64,000 nt of DNA from Paraburkholderia sprentiae WSM5005 (GTDB lineage Bacteria > Pseudomonadota > Gammaproteobacteria > Burkholderiales > Burkholderiaceae): assembly GCF_001865575.2 (NCBI RefSeq), contig NZ_CP017562.2, positions 806,001 through 870,000 of the forward strand, written 5' to 3'. Shown one piece after another: positions 33,883-42,292 of the stretch. The position numbers were made by a program, and so were the translations under genes. The notes beneath the pieces are model-generated. The model ran no database searches. It had not been told where the DNA came from and saw only the letters and a list, made by a program, of their open reading frames with translations. The number at the start of each line of letters is the position of its first letter. Position 1 is the first letter of the stretch.

Positions 33883-35118
33883 ATGTTGCTGAAGCCGTCG
33901 GGCTGGATGCGTCTCGCCCTCACCGCAGGACTTGCACTGACCTCGCTCGCCGCGAGCGCCGCCGATCCCGTGAAAATCGGCTTGCTGGAGGATGCTTCGG
34001 GAAATTTCGCGCTGGCAACGATTCCGAAGATCCACGCCACCCAGCTCGCGGTCGATGAGATCAACGCGAAGGGGGGCATCCTCGGACGCCCGGTGACGCT
34101 GATCGCCTACGATACGCAGTCGGACAACACCAAGTTTCAGGAACTCGCGCGGCATCTCGTCCAGATCGACAAGCCCGACGTGATTTTCGGCGCGTTCTCC
34201 AGCGCCTCGCGCGAAGCTATCCGGCCGATCATGGACCGCGCGCATCAGCTCTACTGGTATGACAATCAGTATGAAGGCGGCGTCTGCGATACGAACACCT
34301 TCGTGACCGGCGCGGTGCCCGAGCAGCAGTTCTCGACGCTGATTCCGTGGATGATGCAGAAATACGGCAAGAAGGTGTACACCATCGCCGCCGACTATAA
34401 CTTCGGGCAGATCTCGGCGGAGTGGGTGCGCAACATCGTGAAGGAGAACGGCGGCACGATGGCGGGTGAGGAGTTCATTCCGCTTTCCGTATCGCAGTTC
34501 GGCCAGACGATCCAGAACATCCAGAAGGCGAAGCCTGACTTCGTGGTCACGCTGCTGGTCGGCGCGAATCAGGCGTCGTATTACGAGCAACAGGCATCGG
34601 CGCATCTGAACCTGCCGATGGCGAGTTCGGTCAACGTCGGTCAGGCGTATGAGCACAAGCGCTTCAAACCGCCTGCGCTCAAGGACATGTACGTTACGGC
34701 AAACTACGTCGAAGAAGTCGATTCGCCCGCGAGCAACGACTTCAAGAAGCGCTTCCATGCCAAGTTCCCCAACGAGCCGTATATCAATCAGGAAGCGGCG
34801 AACGCCTACGACGCCATCTATCTCTACAAGGCCGCGGCGGAAAAGGCCAAGTCGACGAATCAGGATGCGGTGCGCAAGGCGCTGGAAAGCGGCGACATCT
34901 GCACGACAGGTGAGCAAGGCAAGGTCTGTATCGATCCGAAGAGCCACCACGCGAGCCACACCATCTATCTCGTGCACGTGAAGGAGGACCACTCCGTCGA
35001 GATTCCAAAGGTCTGGAACGACGTGCAGCCGTATTGGCTCGGCAAGGTCGGTTGCGATCTGCCGAACAAGCCGGACCATCGTCAGTACACGCCGTCGAAT
35101 CTGCCCAAGAAGTCCTGA
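33883..35118 (+). CDS. Amide/urea-type ABC substrate-binding protein, system 1
   Basis: A 411-residue periplasmic binding protein of the UrtA/FmdD type (Peripla_BP_5 family). A signal peptide ends at LAASA before ADPVKIGLLEDASGNFALAT. Further motifs are AVDEINAKGGILGRPVTLIA, VIFGAFSSASREAIRPIMD and QLYWYDNQYEGGVCDTN. It is the first gene after the leader terminator. Family members bind urea, short-chain amides or branched-chain amino acids; the formamidase and AmiC/AmiR genes downstream point to an amide. The permease gene follows within 70 bp. Confidence 0.9.
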   Translation: MLLKPSGWMRLALTAGLALTSLAASAADPVKIGLLEDASGNFALATIPKIHATQLAVDEINAKGGILGRPVTLIAYDTQSDNTKFQELARHLVQIDKPDVIFGAFSSASREAIRPIMDRAHQLYWYDNQYEGGVCDTNTFVTGAVPEQQFSTLIPWMMQKYGKKVYTIAADYNFGQISAEWVRNIVKENGGTMAGEEFIPLSVSQFGQTIQNIQKAKPDFVVTLLVGANQASYYEQQASAHLNLPMASSVNVGQAYEHKRFKPPALKDMYVTANYVEEVDSPASNDFKKRFHAKFPNEPYINQEAANAYDAIYLYKAAAEKAKSTNQDAVRKALESGDICTTGEQGKVCIDPKSHHASHTIYLVHVKEDHSVEIPKVWNDVQPYWLGKVGCDLPNKPDHRQYTPSNLPKKS

Positions 35119-35186
35119 TCCGAAGCCGGCGCGCGTTCGATACACACAGCACGCACGCGCGCCGGCCTCCTGAACGTGGAGCGCGC

Positions 35187-36056
35187 ATGGCCACCTTATC
35201 GGTTCTCTATTCGCTCGTTTATCAGTTCGGCGACAACTTCGCCTATCTGGTGCTCGCGGCGCTCGGGCTCGCGGTGATCTTCGGCATGATGGGCGTCATC
35301 AATCTCGCGCATGGCGAGTTCATCATGTGCGGGGCGTATGTCACAATCATCGCGGCCAAACGCGGCGTGCCGCTGCCGCTCGCGATGCTGCTCGGCGCGA
35401 TCGCGGCGGCGCTCGCAGGCGTGATCGTCGAAAGACTCGTAATTCGTCATCTTTACGACCGCGTGTTCGATTCTGTCGTGGCGACATGGGCGATCAGCCT
35501 CATCGTGCAGCAGACGATGCTGCTCGTCGCCGGACCGTCCATCGAAGGCATCGGCACGCCGTTCGGGTCGTTCTCGCTCGGCGATTATTCGTTCTCGACT
35601 TATCGCGCCGTGCTGCCACTCATCGCGCTGGCGATCCTTTTCGGCCTCTACCTTCTGTTCTTCAAGACGAACTACGGCGTCTGTGCGCGCGCGACGATCC
35701 AGAACCCGAATATTGCGCAATGCCTCGGGCTGCGCACGGACCGGCTCTATACGTTGACCTTCGCGCTCGGCGCGGGGCTGGCAGGTCTCACAGGTGGGCT
35801 CTACGCACCGACCATGACGGCGGTCCCGACGATGGGCAGCAACTTTATCGTGCAGGCGTTCGTTTCGGTGGTCGTCGGTGGTGCGAACGTGATTGCGGGA
35901 ACGACGCCGGCCGCTGGCGTGCTCGCCATCATCCAGACGGCGCTCACGGCATCTTACGGCCAGTTGTTCGGGCAGATCGGGCTGCTCCTGACGGTCATCG
36001 TCGTGATTCGGCTGATGCCGCAGGGCCTCGGTAATCTCTTCACCCGCTTGCGCTAG
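35187..36056 (+). CDS. ABC permease, LivH/UrtB-like, system 1
   Basis: A 289-residue permease with about eight membrane helices and the LivH hallmark FGMMGVINLAHGEFIMCGAY. Later stretches are CLGLRTDRLYTLTFALGAGL and QAFVSVVVGGANVIAGTTPA. The ATG at 35187 is chosen because upstream in-frame sequence overlaps the spacer and lacks a hydrophobic start. It would form the inner-membrane channel with the LivM partner 9 bp downstream. Confidence 0.9.
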   Translation: MATLSVLYSLVYQFGDNFAYLVLAALGLAVIFGMMGVINLAHGEFIMCGAYVTIIAAKRGVPLPLAMLLGAIAAALAGVIVERLVIRHLYDRVFDSVVATWAISLIVQQTMLLVAGPSIEGIGTPFGSFSLGDYSFSTYRAVLPLIALAILFGLYLLFFKTNYGVCARATIQNPNIAQCLGLRTDRLYTLTFALGAGLAGLTGGLYAPTMTAVPTMGSNFIVQAFVSVVVGGANVIAGTTPAAGVLAIIQTALTASYGQLFGQIGLLLTVIVVIRLMPQGLGNLFTRLR

Positions 36057-36065
36057 GAGGCAGAC

Positions 36066-37148
36066 GTGAAGCAAGCGAAAATGCCTTCAAAGACGTCCCA
36101 CACCAGCGCCTCGACACGCGCGCTGCGTGCGATGCCCTGGCTCGTGGCGCTGTGCCTGCCGCTCATCGTCGATGCGAACACCAGTGGCAACCTCGCATAC
36201 TGCCTGCTGTGGGCATTCAGCGCGGTCGGCCTCGCGGCAATGTGGGGCTACGGCGGCATCCTGTCGTTCGGACAGACCGCGTTCTTCGGACTGTCGGGCT
36301 ATAGCTACGGCATCTTCACTCTGAATTACGGCGACATGTGGTTCGAGTCCTGGCTCGGTCTCGGCGTGGGCCTGGTGGTGAGCGTCGTGGTCGCCACGCT
36401 GATCGGCTATATGATTTTCTACGGCCGCATCAAGGGCGTGTTCATCGGCATCGTCACGCTCTCGGTGACGCTTGTGCTCGAAACGTTCATGTCGCAGACG
36501 GCGGGACCGCAATGGGCGATCGGTGAAGCGCGGCTGAACGGCTACAACGGCATGGGCGGCATGGCGCCGCTCACGATTCCTTGGCGGGACGGACCCCTCA
36601 CGCTGGAAAACGTGAGCTTCTATTACCTCGTGGTGATCCTGCTGATCGTGGTCTATGTCGTGATGCGCAGGCTGCTCGATGGCACCTTCGGCCTCACGCT
36701 CATCGCGATCCGCGAGAACCCGCAACGCGCCGAGATGCTCGGCGTCGACATCCGTCGTCATCAGCTACTCGTGTTCGTGCTGGGTTGCACGCTGGGCGGA
36801 TTGTCGGGGGCGCTTTACACAATCTGGGGTTCATATATCACCCCCTCGACGATGGGCCTCACCGCGGCCGCGATGCCGGTCATTTGGGTCGCGACCTCGG
36901 GCAGGAAGAGCATCGGCGGAACCATTCTCGGCACCGCGCTGCTCGTCTGGCTCTCGCAGAATCTCGCGGTGTACGGCAGCCAGTACGCGTTGATCCTGCT
37001 CGGTGCGATCCTGCTGATCGTCGTGCTGGGCGCGCCCGAAGGCTTGCTGCCATTCGTCACGCGGCAGTTGAAACGTCTCTCCAGCCGCACGGGCGACGGC
37101 GCGCGCGCCGTTGGCGCAGGTCTCAAACGAGAGGAGGGCAAGTCATGA
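36066..37148 (+). CDS. ABC permease, LivM/UrtC-like, system 1
   Basis: A 360-residue permease with the LivM signature WGYGGILSFGQTAFFGLSGY and the coupling region LIAIRENPQRAEMLGVDIRR. About nine to ten hydrophobic segments are visible. An AGGAGG ribosome-binding site (36055-36060) lies just before the ATG. Its stop overlaps the start of the first ATPase gene by four bases. Confidence 0.9.
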   Translation: MKQAKMPSKTSHTSASTRALRAMPWLVALCLPLIVDANTSGNLAYCLLWAFSAVGLAAMWGYGGILSFGQTAFFGLSGYSYGIFTLNYGDMWFESWLGLGVGLVVSVVVATLIGYMIFYGRIKGVFIGIVTLSVTLVLETFMSQTAGPQWAIGEARLNGYNGMGGMAPLTIPWRDGPLTLENVSFYYLVVILLIVVYVVMRRLLDGTFGLTLIAIRENPQRAEMLGVDIRRHQLLVFVLGCTLGGLSGALYTIWGSYITPSTMGLTAAAMPVIWVATSGRKSIGGTILGTALLVWLSQNLAVYGSQYALILLGAILLIVVLGAPEGLLPFVTRQLKRLSSRTGDGARAVGAGLKREEGKS

Positions 37149-37855
37149 CCACGCTGCTGGAAACGCGCGGACTCACGAAGCATTTCGGCGGCGCCCACGT
37201 TATCAACGGCATCGACTTCAGCATCGACGCGGGTGAGATTCGCTGCGTGATCGGGCCGAACGGCGCGGGCAAGAGCACGTTCTTCAAGCTCATCACGGGC
37301 GAGCATCGCCCCTCGGAAGGCAGTGTGATGTTTCTCGGCCAGGACATGAGCCATGTGCTGCCTCACGAGCGCATCCGCATGGGCATGAGCATCAAGTTCC
37401 AGATTCCCGGCGTGTTTCCGGACCTGAGCGTGCGCCAGCATCTGCAACTGTCGCTACATCGCGCGAAAGACGACCGCCCCGAGAGCCTCGGCGAACTGCT
37501 ACAGCGCTTCATGCTGGAGAGCGAGGATGGCGTGCTCGCGCGCAATCTGTCGCACGGCAAGAAGCAATGGCTCGAGATCGCGATGGCCGTCTCCTTGCGA
37601 CCCAAACTGCTGTTTCTCGATGAACCCGTGGCCGGCATGTCGGTCGAGGAAACGCACGCGACGGGTGAGCTCATCAAGCGTCTGTCAGCGGACGGTCTCA
37701 CGATGATGGTCGTCGAGCACGACATGACGTTCGTCAAGCAGATCGCCTCGCGCGTGACGGTGCTGCACGGGGGGAGTGTTCTCGCGGACGGCCCGCTCGA
37801 CGAAATCCTCGCCCGCGACGATGTCGCCGAGGTCTACTTGGGAAAAAAGAAATGA
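37145..37855 (+). CDS. ABC ATPase, LivG/UrtD-like, system 1
   Basis: A 236-residue ATPase with Walker A VIGPNGAGKSTFFKLITG, signature LSHGKKQWLEIAMAV, Walker B LLFLDEPVAGMS and H-loop VVEHDMTFV. The LSHG signature and MSVEET stretch are usual for the urea/amide UrtD branch. Four-base overlaps link it to genes on both sides, so translation is probably coupled. It energises amide uptake together with the second ATPase. Confidence 0.92.
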   Translation: MTTLLETRGLTKHFGGAHVINGIDFSIDAGEIRCVIGPNGAGKSTFFKLITGEHRPSEGSVMFLGQDMSHVLPHERIRMGMSIKFQIPGVFPDLSVRQHLQLSLHRAKDDRPESLGELLQRFMLESEDGVLARNLSHGKKQWLEIAMAVSLRPKLLFLDEPVAGMSVEETHATGELIKRLSADGLTMMVVEHDMTFVKQIASRVTVLHGGSVLADGPLDEILARDDVAEVYLGKKK

Positions 37856-38559
37856 GCGCGTTGCTCGAAGTGTCAGGCGTAGAAGCGGGATACGGTGGCG
37901 GCCGCGTGCTCAACGGGGTGTCGATCGGTATCGAGCGCGGCGAGGTGCTGGCGCTGATCGGCCGCAACGGAGTCGGCAAGACGACGCTGATGCGCGCGCT
38001 CATCGGACTGATCAGGCTCGATGCTGGTGAAATCAAACTCGACGGCGCTGCGATCGGCCACGAGAGACCGTACGTTCGCGCGCAGAAAGGCATGGGATAC
38101 GTGCCGCAGGGCCGCGAGATTTTCGGCGCGCTGACGGTCGCCGAGAACCTTCAGGTCGGCGCACAGGCGAATCGCGCGCAGGCCGCGCAGATGAAAGAGA
38201 AAGTCGTCGGCTACTTTCCCATCCTGAAGAAGCGCTACACGCAGAAAGCGGGAACCATGAGCGGCGGCGAACAGCAGCAACTCGCGATTGCGCGCGCGCT
38301 CATCAGCGCGCCCAAGGTGCTGCTACTCGATGAACCGTCGGAAGGCATTCAGCCGTCGATCGTCGATCTGATCGGCGAGACGTTGCAGCAGATCGCGCGC
38401 GAGACGGGCATCGGCGTGGTGCTCGTCGAGCAGGACATGGGCATGGTCGAACGGATCGCGACACGCTGCTGCGTGATGGACAAGGGCCGTATCGTCGATG
38501 TATTGAGCCCTGCGCAACTCGGGGACGAGCAATTGATTCGCCAGTACCTGGCACTGTGA
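37852..38559 (+). CDS. ABC ATPase, LivF/UrtE-like, system 1
   Basis: A 235-residue ATPase with Walker A LIGRNGVGKTTLMRALIG, Q-loop MGYVPQGREIF, signature MSGGEQQQLAIARAL, Walker B VLLLDEPSEGIQPSIV and H-loop VLVEQDMGMV. The GREIFGALTVAENL stretch is typical of LivF/UrtE. It partners with the preceding ATPase. The formamidase gene begins 13 bp downstream. Confidence 0.92.
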   Translation: MSALLEVSGVEAGYGGGRVLNGVSIGIERGEVLALIGRNGVGKTTLMRALIGLIRLDAGEIKLDGAAIGHERPYVRAQKGMGYVPQGREIFGALTVAENLQVGAQANRAQAAQMKEKVVGYFPILKKRYTQKAGTMSGGEQQQLAIARALISAPKVLLLDEPSEGIQPSIVDLIGETLQQIARETGIGVVLVEQDMGMVERIATRCCVMDKGRIVDVLSPAQLGDEQLIRQYLAL

Positions 38560-38572
38560 CGGAGAGCGGAAC

Positions 38573-39559
38573 ATGAAATGGCTTGAAGAATCGATCATGA
38601 TGAAGCGCGGTGTCGGCGCGGATCGGGAACCGGTGGAGCACCATCTCACCGAAGAGATGCAGCAGACGTATCACTACACCATCGGGCCGTATTCGCAGCC
38701 GGTGCTGCACGTCAAACCCGGCGATCGCGTGGTGGTGGAAACGCGCGATGCGTTCGAGGGCAAGATCAAGGAGGAAACCGACAAGCCGTCGCAGGTGCTG
38801 CAAGTGCCGTTTCTCAATCCGCAGAACGGACCGATCATGATCGAGGGTGCAGAAAAGGGCGACGTGGTGGCGGTGTACATCGAGAAGATGGCGCCGCGCG
38901 GCGAGGATCCGCACGGCTTCTGTTGCATGATACCGAACTTCGGCGCATTGACGGGCACCGACTACACTGCATTGCTCAACGAGCCGTTGCCGGAAGTCGT
39001 ACGCAAGATCAAGATCGACGAAGAGAACGTGTACTGGAGCAAACGCAATACGCTGCCGTACAAGCCACATATCGGCACGCTGAGCCTATCGCCCGAAATC
39101 GATTCGATCAATTCCCTCACGCCCGACAATCACGGCGGCAACATGGATGTGCCGGACATGGGGCCGGGCAGCATAACCTATTTGCCGGTCCGCTCGCCGG
39201 GCGGGCGCCTGTTTATCGGCGATGCGCATGCCTGTCAGGGCGACGGTGAAGTGTGCGGCACGGCCGTGGAGTATCAGAGCACGACGACCGTGCGCCTCGA
39301 TCTGATCAAGAACTGGCAGATCGCCTGGCCGCGGCTGGAGAATGAGGACGCGCTCATGAGCATCGGCAGCGCACGCCCGCTGGAGGACGCGACGCGGATC
39401 GCCTATCGCGAACTCGTGTTGTGGATGGCGGCCGAGTACGGCTTCGACAAGTGGGACGCGTACATGATGCTGAGCCAGGTCGGCAAGGTTCGCCTCGGCA
39501 ATTTCGTCGACCCAAAATATACGGTTGGCGCGATGGTCGCCAAGCACTACCTCAAGTAG
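38573..39559 (+). CDS. Acetamidase/formamidase family enzyme
   Basis: A 328-residue FmdA/AmdA-family amidohydrolase, which releases ammonia from formamide or acetamide. Family motifs are VLHVKPGDRVVVETRDAFEG, NPQNGPIMIEGAEKGDVVAV, the GGNMDVPDMGPGSITYLPV metal-site region and LFIGDAHACQGDGEVCGTAV. It has no signal peptide and acts in the cytoplasm on imported substrate. Lying between the transporter ATPase and the regulators, it is the probable key enzyme of system 1. Confidence 0.9.
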   Translation: MKWLEESIMMKRGVGADREPVEHHLTEEMQQTYHYTIGPYSQPVLHVKPGDRVVVETRDAFEGKIKEETDKPSQVLQVPFLNPQNGPIMIEGAEKGDVVAVYIEKMAPRGEDPHGFCCMIPNFGALTGTDYTALLNEPLPEVVRKIKIDEENVYWSKRNTLPYKPHIGTLSLSPEIDSINSLTPDNHGGNMDVPDMGPGSITYLPVRSPGGRLFIGDAHACQGDGEVCGTAVEYQSTTTVRLDLIKNWQIAWPRLENEDALMSIGSARPLEDATRIAYRELVLWMAAEYGFDKWDAYMMLSQVGKVRLGNFVDPKYTVGAMVAKHYLK

Positions 39560-39638
39560 AACATCGTCAGACGAATCGAAGCACCGAAGACCTCAGCGCG
39601 GGGCGCCGCTCCGCGCGCATTAAAGAGCGTGTCACGAA

Positions 39639-40793
39639 ATGGCTTTGTCCGATCCAATCCGAGTGGGCTTGCTGTGCTCGACGAGCGGTTCGACCGCGTT
39701 GATCGAGCAGTCTCAATGGCGCGGAGCGTGCCTCGCCGTCGAGGAGATCAATGCGCGCGGCGGTATCGGCGGACGCGAACTCGTCGCCCTTCATTACGAT
39801 CCCGGCTCCGACCCGGCCTCGTTTCGCGAGCTGGCCGAGCGGTTGATCGTGAAGGACGGCGTCAACACGATCTTCGGCGGCTATACGTCGACCAGCCGCA
39901 AGGCGATGCTGCCTGTCGTCGAAAAGCACAACCGGCTGCTGATCTACTCGCAGATGTACGAGGGCTTCGAGTACTCCGACAACATCATCTATAGCGGCGC
40001 GTCGCCCAATCAGAACGGCGTGCAACTCGCGGACTTCATGACGGAGACCTTCGGCGCGCGGGTCTACTTCGTCGGGTCGAGCTACGTCTATCCGTACGAG
40101 TGCAATCGTACGATGCAGGAACTGCTGCTCCAGCATCCCGAAGGCGCGATTCTCGGCGAGCGCTATCTGCCGCTCGACGCGCCGCGCGATCAGTTCGCGC
40201 AGGTCATCGCGGACATCAGGCGCAAGTCGCCGGACTGGATTTTCTGCACGGTGATCGGCGATACCGTGCCTTATCTCTACGATGCCTACGCGCACGCGGA
40301 CTTCGATCCTGCCAGAATGCCCATCGGCAGTCTCAATACCTCCGAGACTGAGATTCGTGCGATGGAGCGCGGCATCGCGACGGGCCACATCACGGCCGCG
40401 CCTTATTTCCAAAGCATTGACACGGAAGAAAACCATCGCGCGGTCGCGCATCATCAGGCGCTTTATGAGGCCGACACGCCGACCGACATGAACTGGGAGG
40501 CTGCGTATTATCAGATGCACATGTTCGCGGAAGCGTTCGCCCGCGCAGGCTCGGACGAACTCGCGACAATCATGCCGCATTTGCTCGGTTCGGAATTCAC
40601 CGCGCCGCAAGGCCGCGTGCGCATCGATCCCGTGAATCATCATATGGCGCTTTATCCGCGCATCGGCCGGGCAAACGCGGACGGCCAGTTCACCATCCTG
40701 CGCGAGTCGAAGTTCGCTGTCGGTCCCGATCCGTACATGACGCGCCAGACGCTCGGGGACTGGGTCACGAAGTTGAGCACGCGGGACTATTGA
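39639..40793 (+). CDS. AmiC-like cytoplasmic amide sensor, system 1
   Basis: A 384-residue periplasmic-binding-protein fold without a signal peptide (starts MALSDPIRVGLLCSTSGSTA), so it stays in the cytoplasm. Motifs shared with AmiC are CLAVEEINARGGIGGRELVA, TIFGGYTSTSRKAMLPVVEK and RLLIYSQMYEGFEYSDNIIY. In Pseudomonas, AmiC binds amides and, when empty, holds the antiterminator AmiR inactive. The AmiR-like gene follows immediately, one base after the stop, consistent with complex formation. Amide sensing here is inferred from this family pairing. Confidence 0.88.
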   Translation: MALSDPIRVGLLCSTSGSTALIEQSQWRGACLAVEEINARGGIGGRELVALHYDPGSDPASFRELAERLIVKDGVNTIFGGYTSTSRKAMLPVVEKHNRLLIYSQMYEGFEYSDNIIYSGASPNQNGVQLADFMTETFGARVYFVGSSYVYPYECNRTMQELLLQHPEGAILGERYLPLDAPRDQFAQVIADIRRKSPDWIFCTVIGDTVPYLYDAYAHADFDPARMPIGSLNTSETEIRAMERGIATGHITAAPYFQSIDTEENHRAVAHHQALYEADTPTDMNWEAAYYQMHMFAEAFARAGSDELATIMPHLLGSEFTAPQGRVRIDPVNHHMALYPRIGRANADGQFTILRESKFAVGPDPYMTRQTLGDWVTKLSTRDY

Positions 40794-40794
40794 C

Positions 40795-41445
40795 GTGAGC
40801 GCGCGTGCGGACAGAGGCCAGCGGAGCCTCACCAGTTCGATCCTCGAGCGCAATGCGCGCGTGGTCGTTTTCCATCCGGACGACGACGACGGGCAAACGC
40901 TCGCCAACCATCTGCGGCGCATGGGCTTTTATGTCGAGCAATGCTGGCCGCCGATAGACACCTTGCCCGAGCGCGTAGATCTGGTGTTTCGCGCGCTCTT
41001 GCCCGAGGAGCGTACGCCGAGCGGCGAGTGGTCGGGACCCGATGCGCCGCCCGTCATCTGCGTGGTGGCCCATGAGAATCCGACGTTCATCGATCAGGCC
41101 ATCAAACTCGGAGCGGACGGCATCATCACGACGCCGATCCGCGCATCGGGGTTACTTTCGACCGTGGTAATGGCCCTGTATCACGCGAAGCGTGCGCGTC
41201 AGCATGCACAGCGTATCGCCAAGCTCGAACAGAAGCTGCTCGACAGCCGGCATCTGCAGGAAGCTAAAAACATTCTAATGATCATGCATCGCGTGAGTGA
41301 GCGCGATGCGTACGACATACTGCGCGCTCAGGCGATGGAAAAGCGCGTGACCATCGACGATATTTGCCATTCCGTCATTCAAGCGGGCGAAGTGTTGCAG
41401 ATCACGCGCGGCATGACATCCGGGGAAGGGCGCGAGAAAGAGTGA
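40795..41445 (+). CDS. AmiR-like ANTAR antiterminator, system 1
   Basis: A 216-residue protein with a degenerate receiver-like N-domain (NARVVVFHPDDDDGQTLANH), a coiled-coil linker (HAQRIAKLEQKLLDSRHLQE) and a C-terminal ANTAR domain (AKNILMIMHRVSERDAYDIL and MEKRVTIDDICHSVIQ). ANTAR domains bind paired RNA hairpins to prevent terminator formation. It starts at a GTG (40795), one base after the AmiC stop. It is the likely antiterminator for the leader at 33737-33829. The receiver is not expected to be phosphorylated; control is by AmiC binding. Confidence 0.88.
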   Translation: MSARADRGQRSLTSSILERNARVVVFHPDDDDGQTLANHLRRMGFYVEQCWPPIDTLPERVDLVFRALLPEERTPSGEWSGPDAPPVICVVAHENPTFIDQAIKLGADGIITTPIRASGLLSTVVMALYHAKRARQHAQRIAKLEQKLLDSRHLQEAKNILMIMHRVSERDAYDILRAQAMEKRVTIDDICHSVIQAGEVLQITRGMTSGEGREKE

Positions 41446-41491
41446 GCGCACAGGCTATGTTTTCTGATCGACACGCACAGGAGCGACGAAA

Positions 41492-42255
41492 ATGGACCTG
41501 CAACTTAAAGGTCTGAAGGCGATCGTGACCGGCGGCACGAAGGGCATCGGACTCGCGATTGCGCGGACATTCGCCGCGGAGGGCGCCGACGTTGCCATCT
41601 GCGCGCGCGATGAAGCCGCTGTCGAATCGACCGCGAGCGCGCTGGCCAAGCTGAGCGGCGCACGCGCGTCGGGTGCGGCCGTCGATGTGCCGGACGGCGA
41701 TGCGCTCAAGGCTTGGGTCGGGGGCGTCGGTGCGCAATGGGTCGGGATCGATATCGTCGTGGCCAATGTGAGCGCGCTCACGATCGGCAACGACATCCAG
41801 TCGTGGCGCAAGGAGTTCGAGACGGATCTGCTCGGCATGGTCAATCTCGTCGATGCCGCCATGGCGTTTCGCGAGGTGAGCCGGGCCGCTTCGATCGTCG
41901 CGATATGGAGCGTGTCGGGACGCGAGATCGATTTTGCCCCGGGTCCGTCCGGGTCTTCAAGGCCGCCCTCGTTCACTACATGCAGGGGCTGGCGAATCAG
42001 CTCGCATCGAAGGGCATCCGCGCGAATACGGTATCGCCCGGCAATGTGTAGTTCGAAGGCGGCGTGTGGGACTGGATCGAGTATTAAGACGCGGCGCTGT
42101 TCGAGCGTGCGCTTGCGTTGAAGCCGAGCGGACGCATGGGCCGGCCGCAGGAAATCACCAACGCAGTGGCGTTCATCGCGAGTCCGGCGGCGAGCTTCGT
42201 GAGTGGGGCGAACTTCGTCGTCGATGGCGCGCTCACGCGTGGCATCCAGCTTTGA
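41492..42255 (+). pseudogene. Short-chain dehydrogenase with frameshift and two stops
   Basis: The reading starts AIVTGGTKGIGLAIARTFAA and runs well to SGREIDFAPG. A missing base near 41950 then shifts the frame to FKAALVHYMQGLANQLASKG and IRANTVSPGNV, which hits TAG at 42048-42050 where the family has an aromatic residue. A second stop (TAA) interrupts WDWIEY, and the tail continues SGRMGRPQEITNAVAFIASP and FVVDGALTRGIQL to 42255. Three lesions in an otherwise intact cluster mean the enzyme is lost here, unless the sequence has errors. Confidence 0.8.
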
Positions 42256-42292
42256 GCGCTTTGAGGTACCGATAACTCAACAGGAGCATCGA

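Noticed and set aside
33562..35145. A long minus-strand open frame opposite the system 1 binding-protein gene
   Set aside because: It is an antisense shadow caused by high GC and codon bias; the plus strand encodes a clear Peripla_BP_5 protein with a signal peptide.
39567..40922. A 450-codon minus-strand frame opposite the AmiC-like gene
   Set aside because: Composition is Arg/His/Ala-rich without motifs; the plus strand has the conserved AmiC-like protein.
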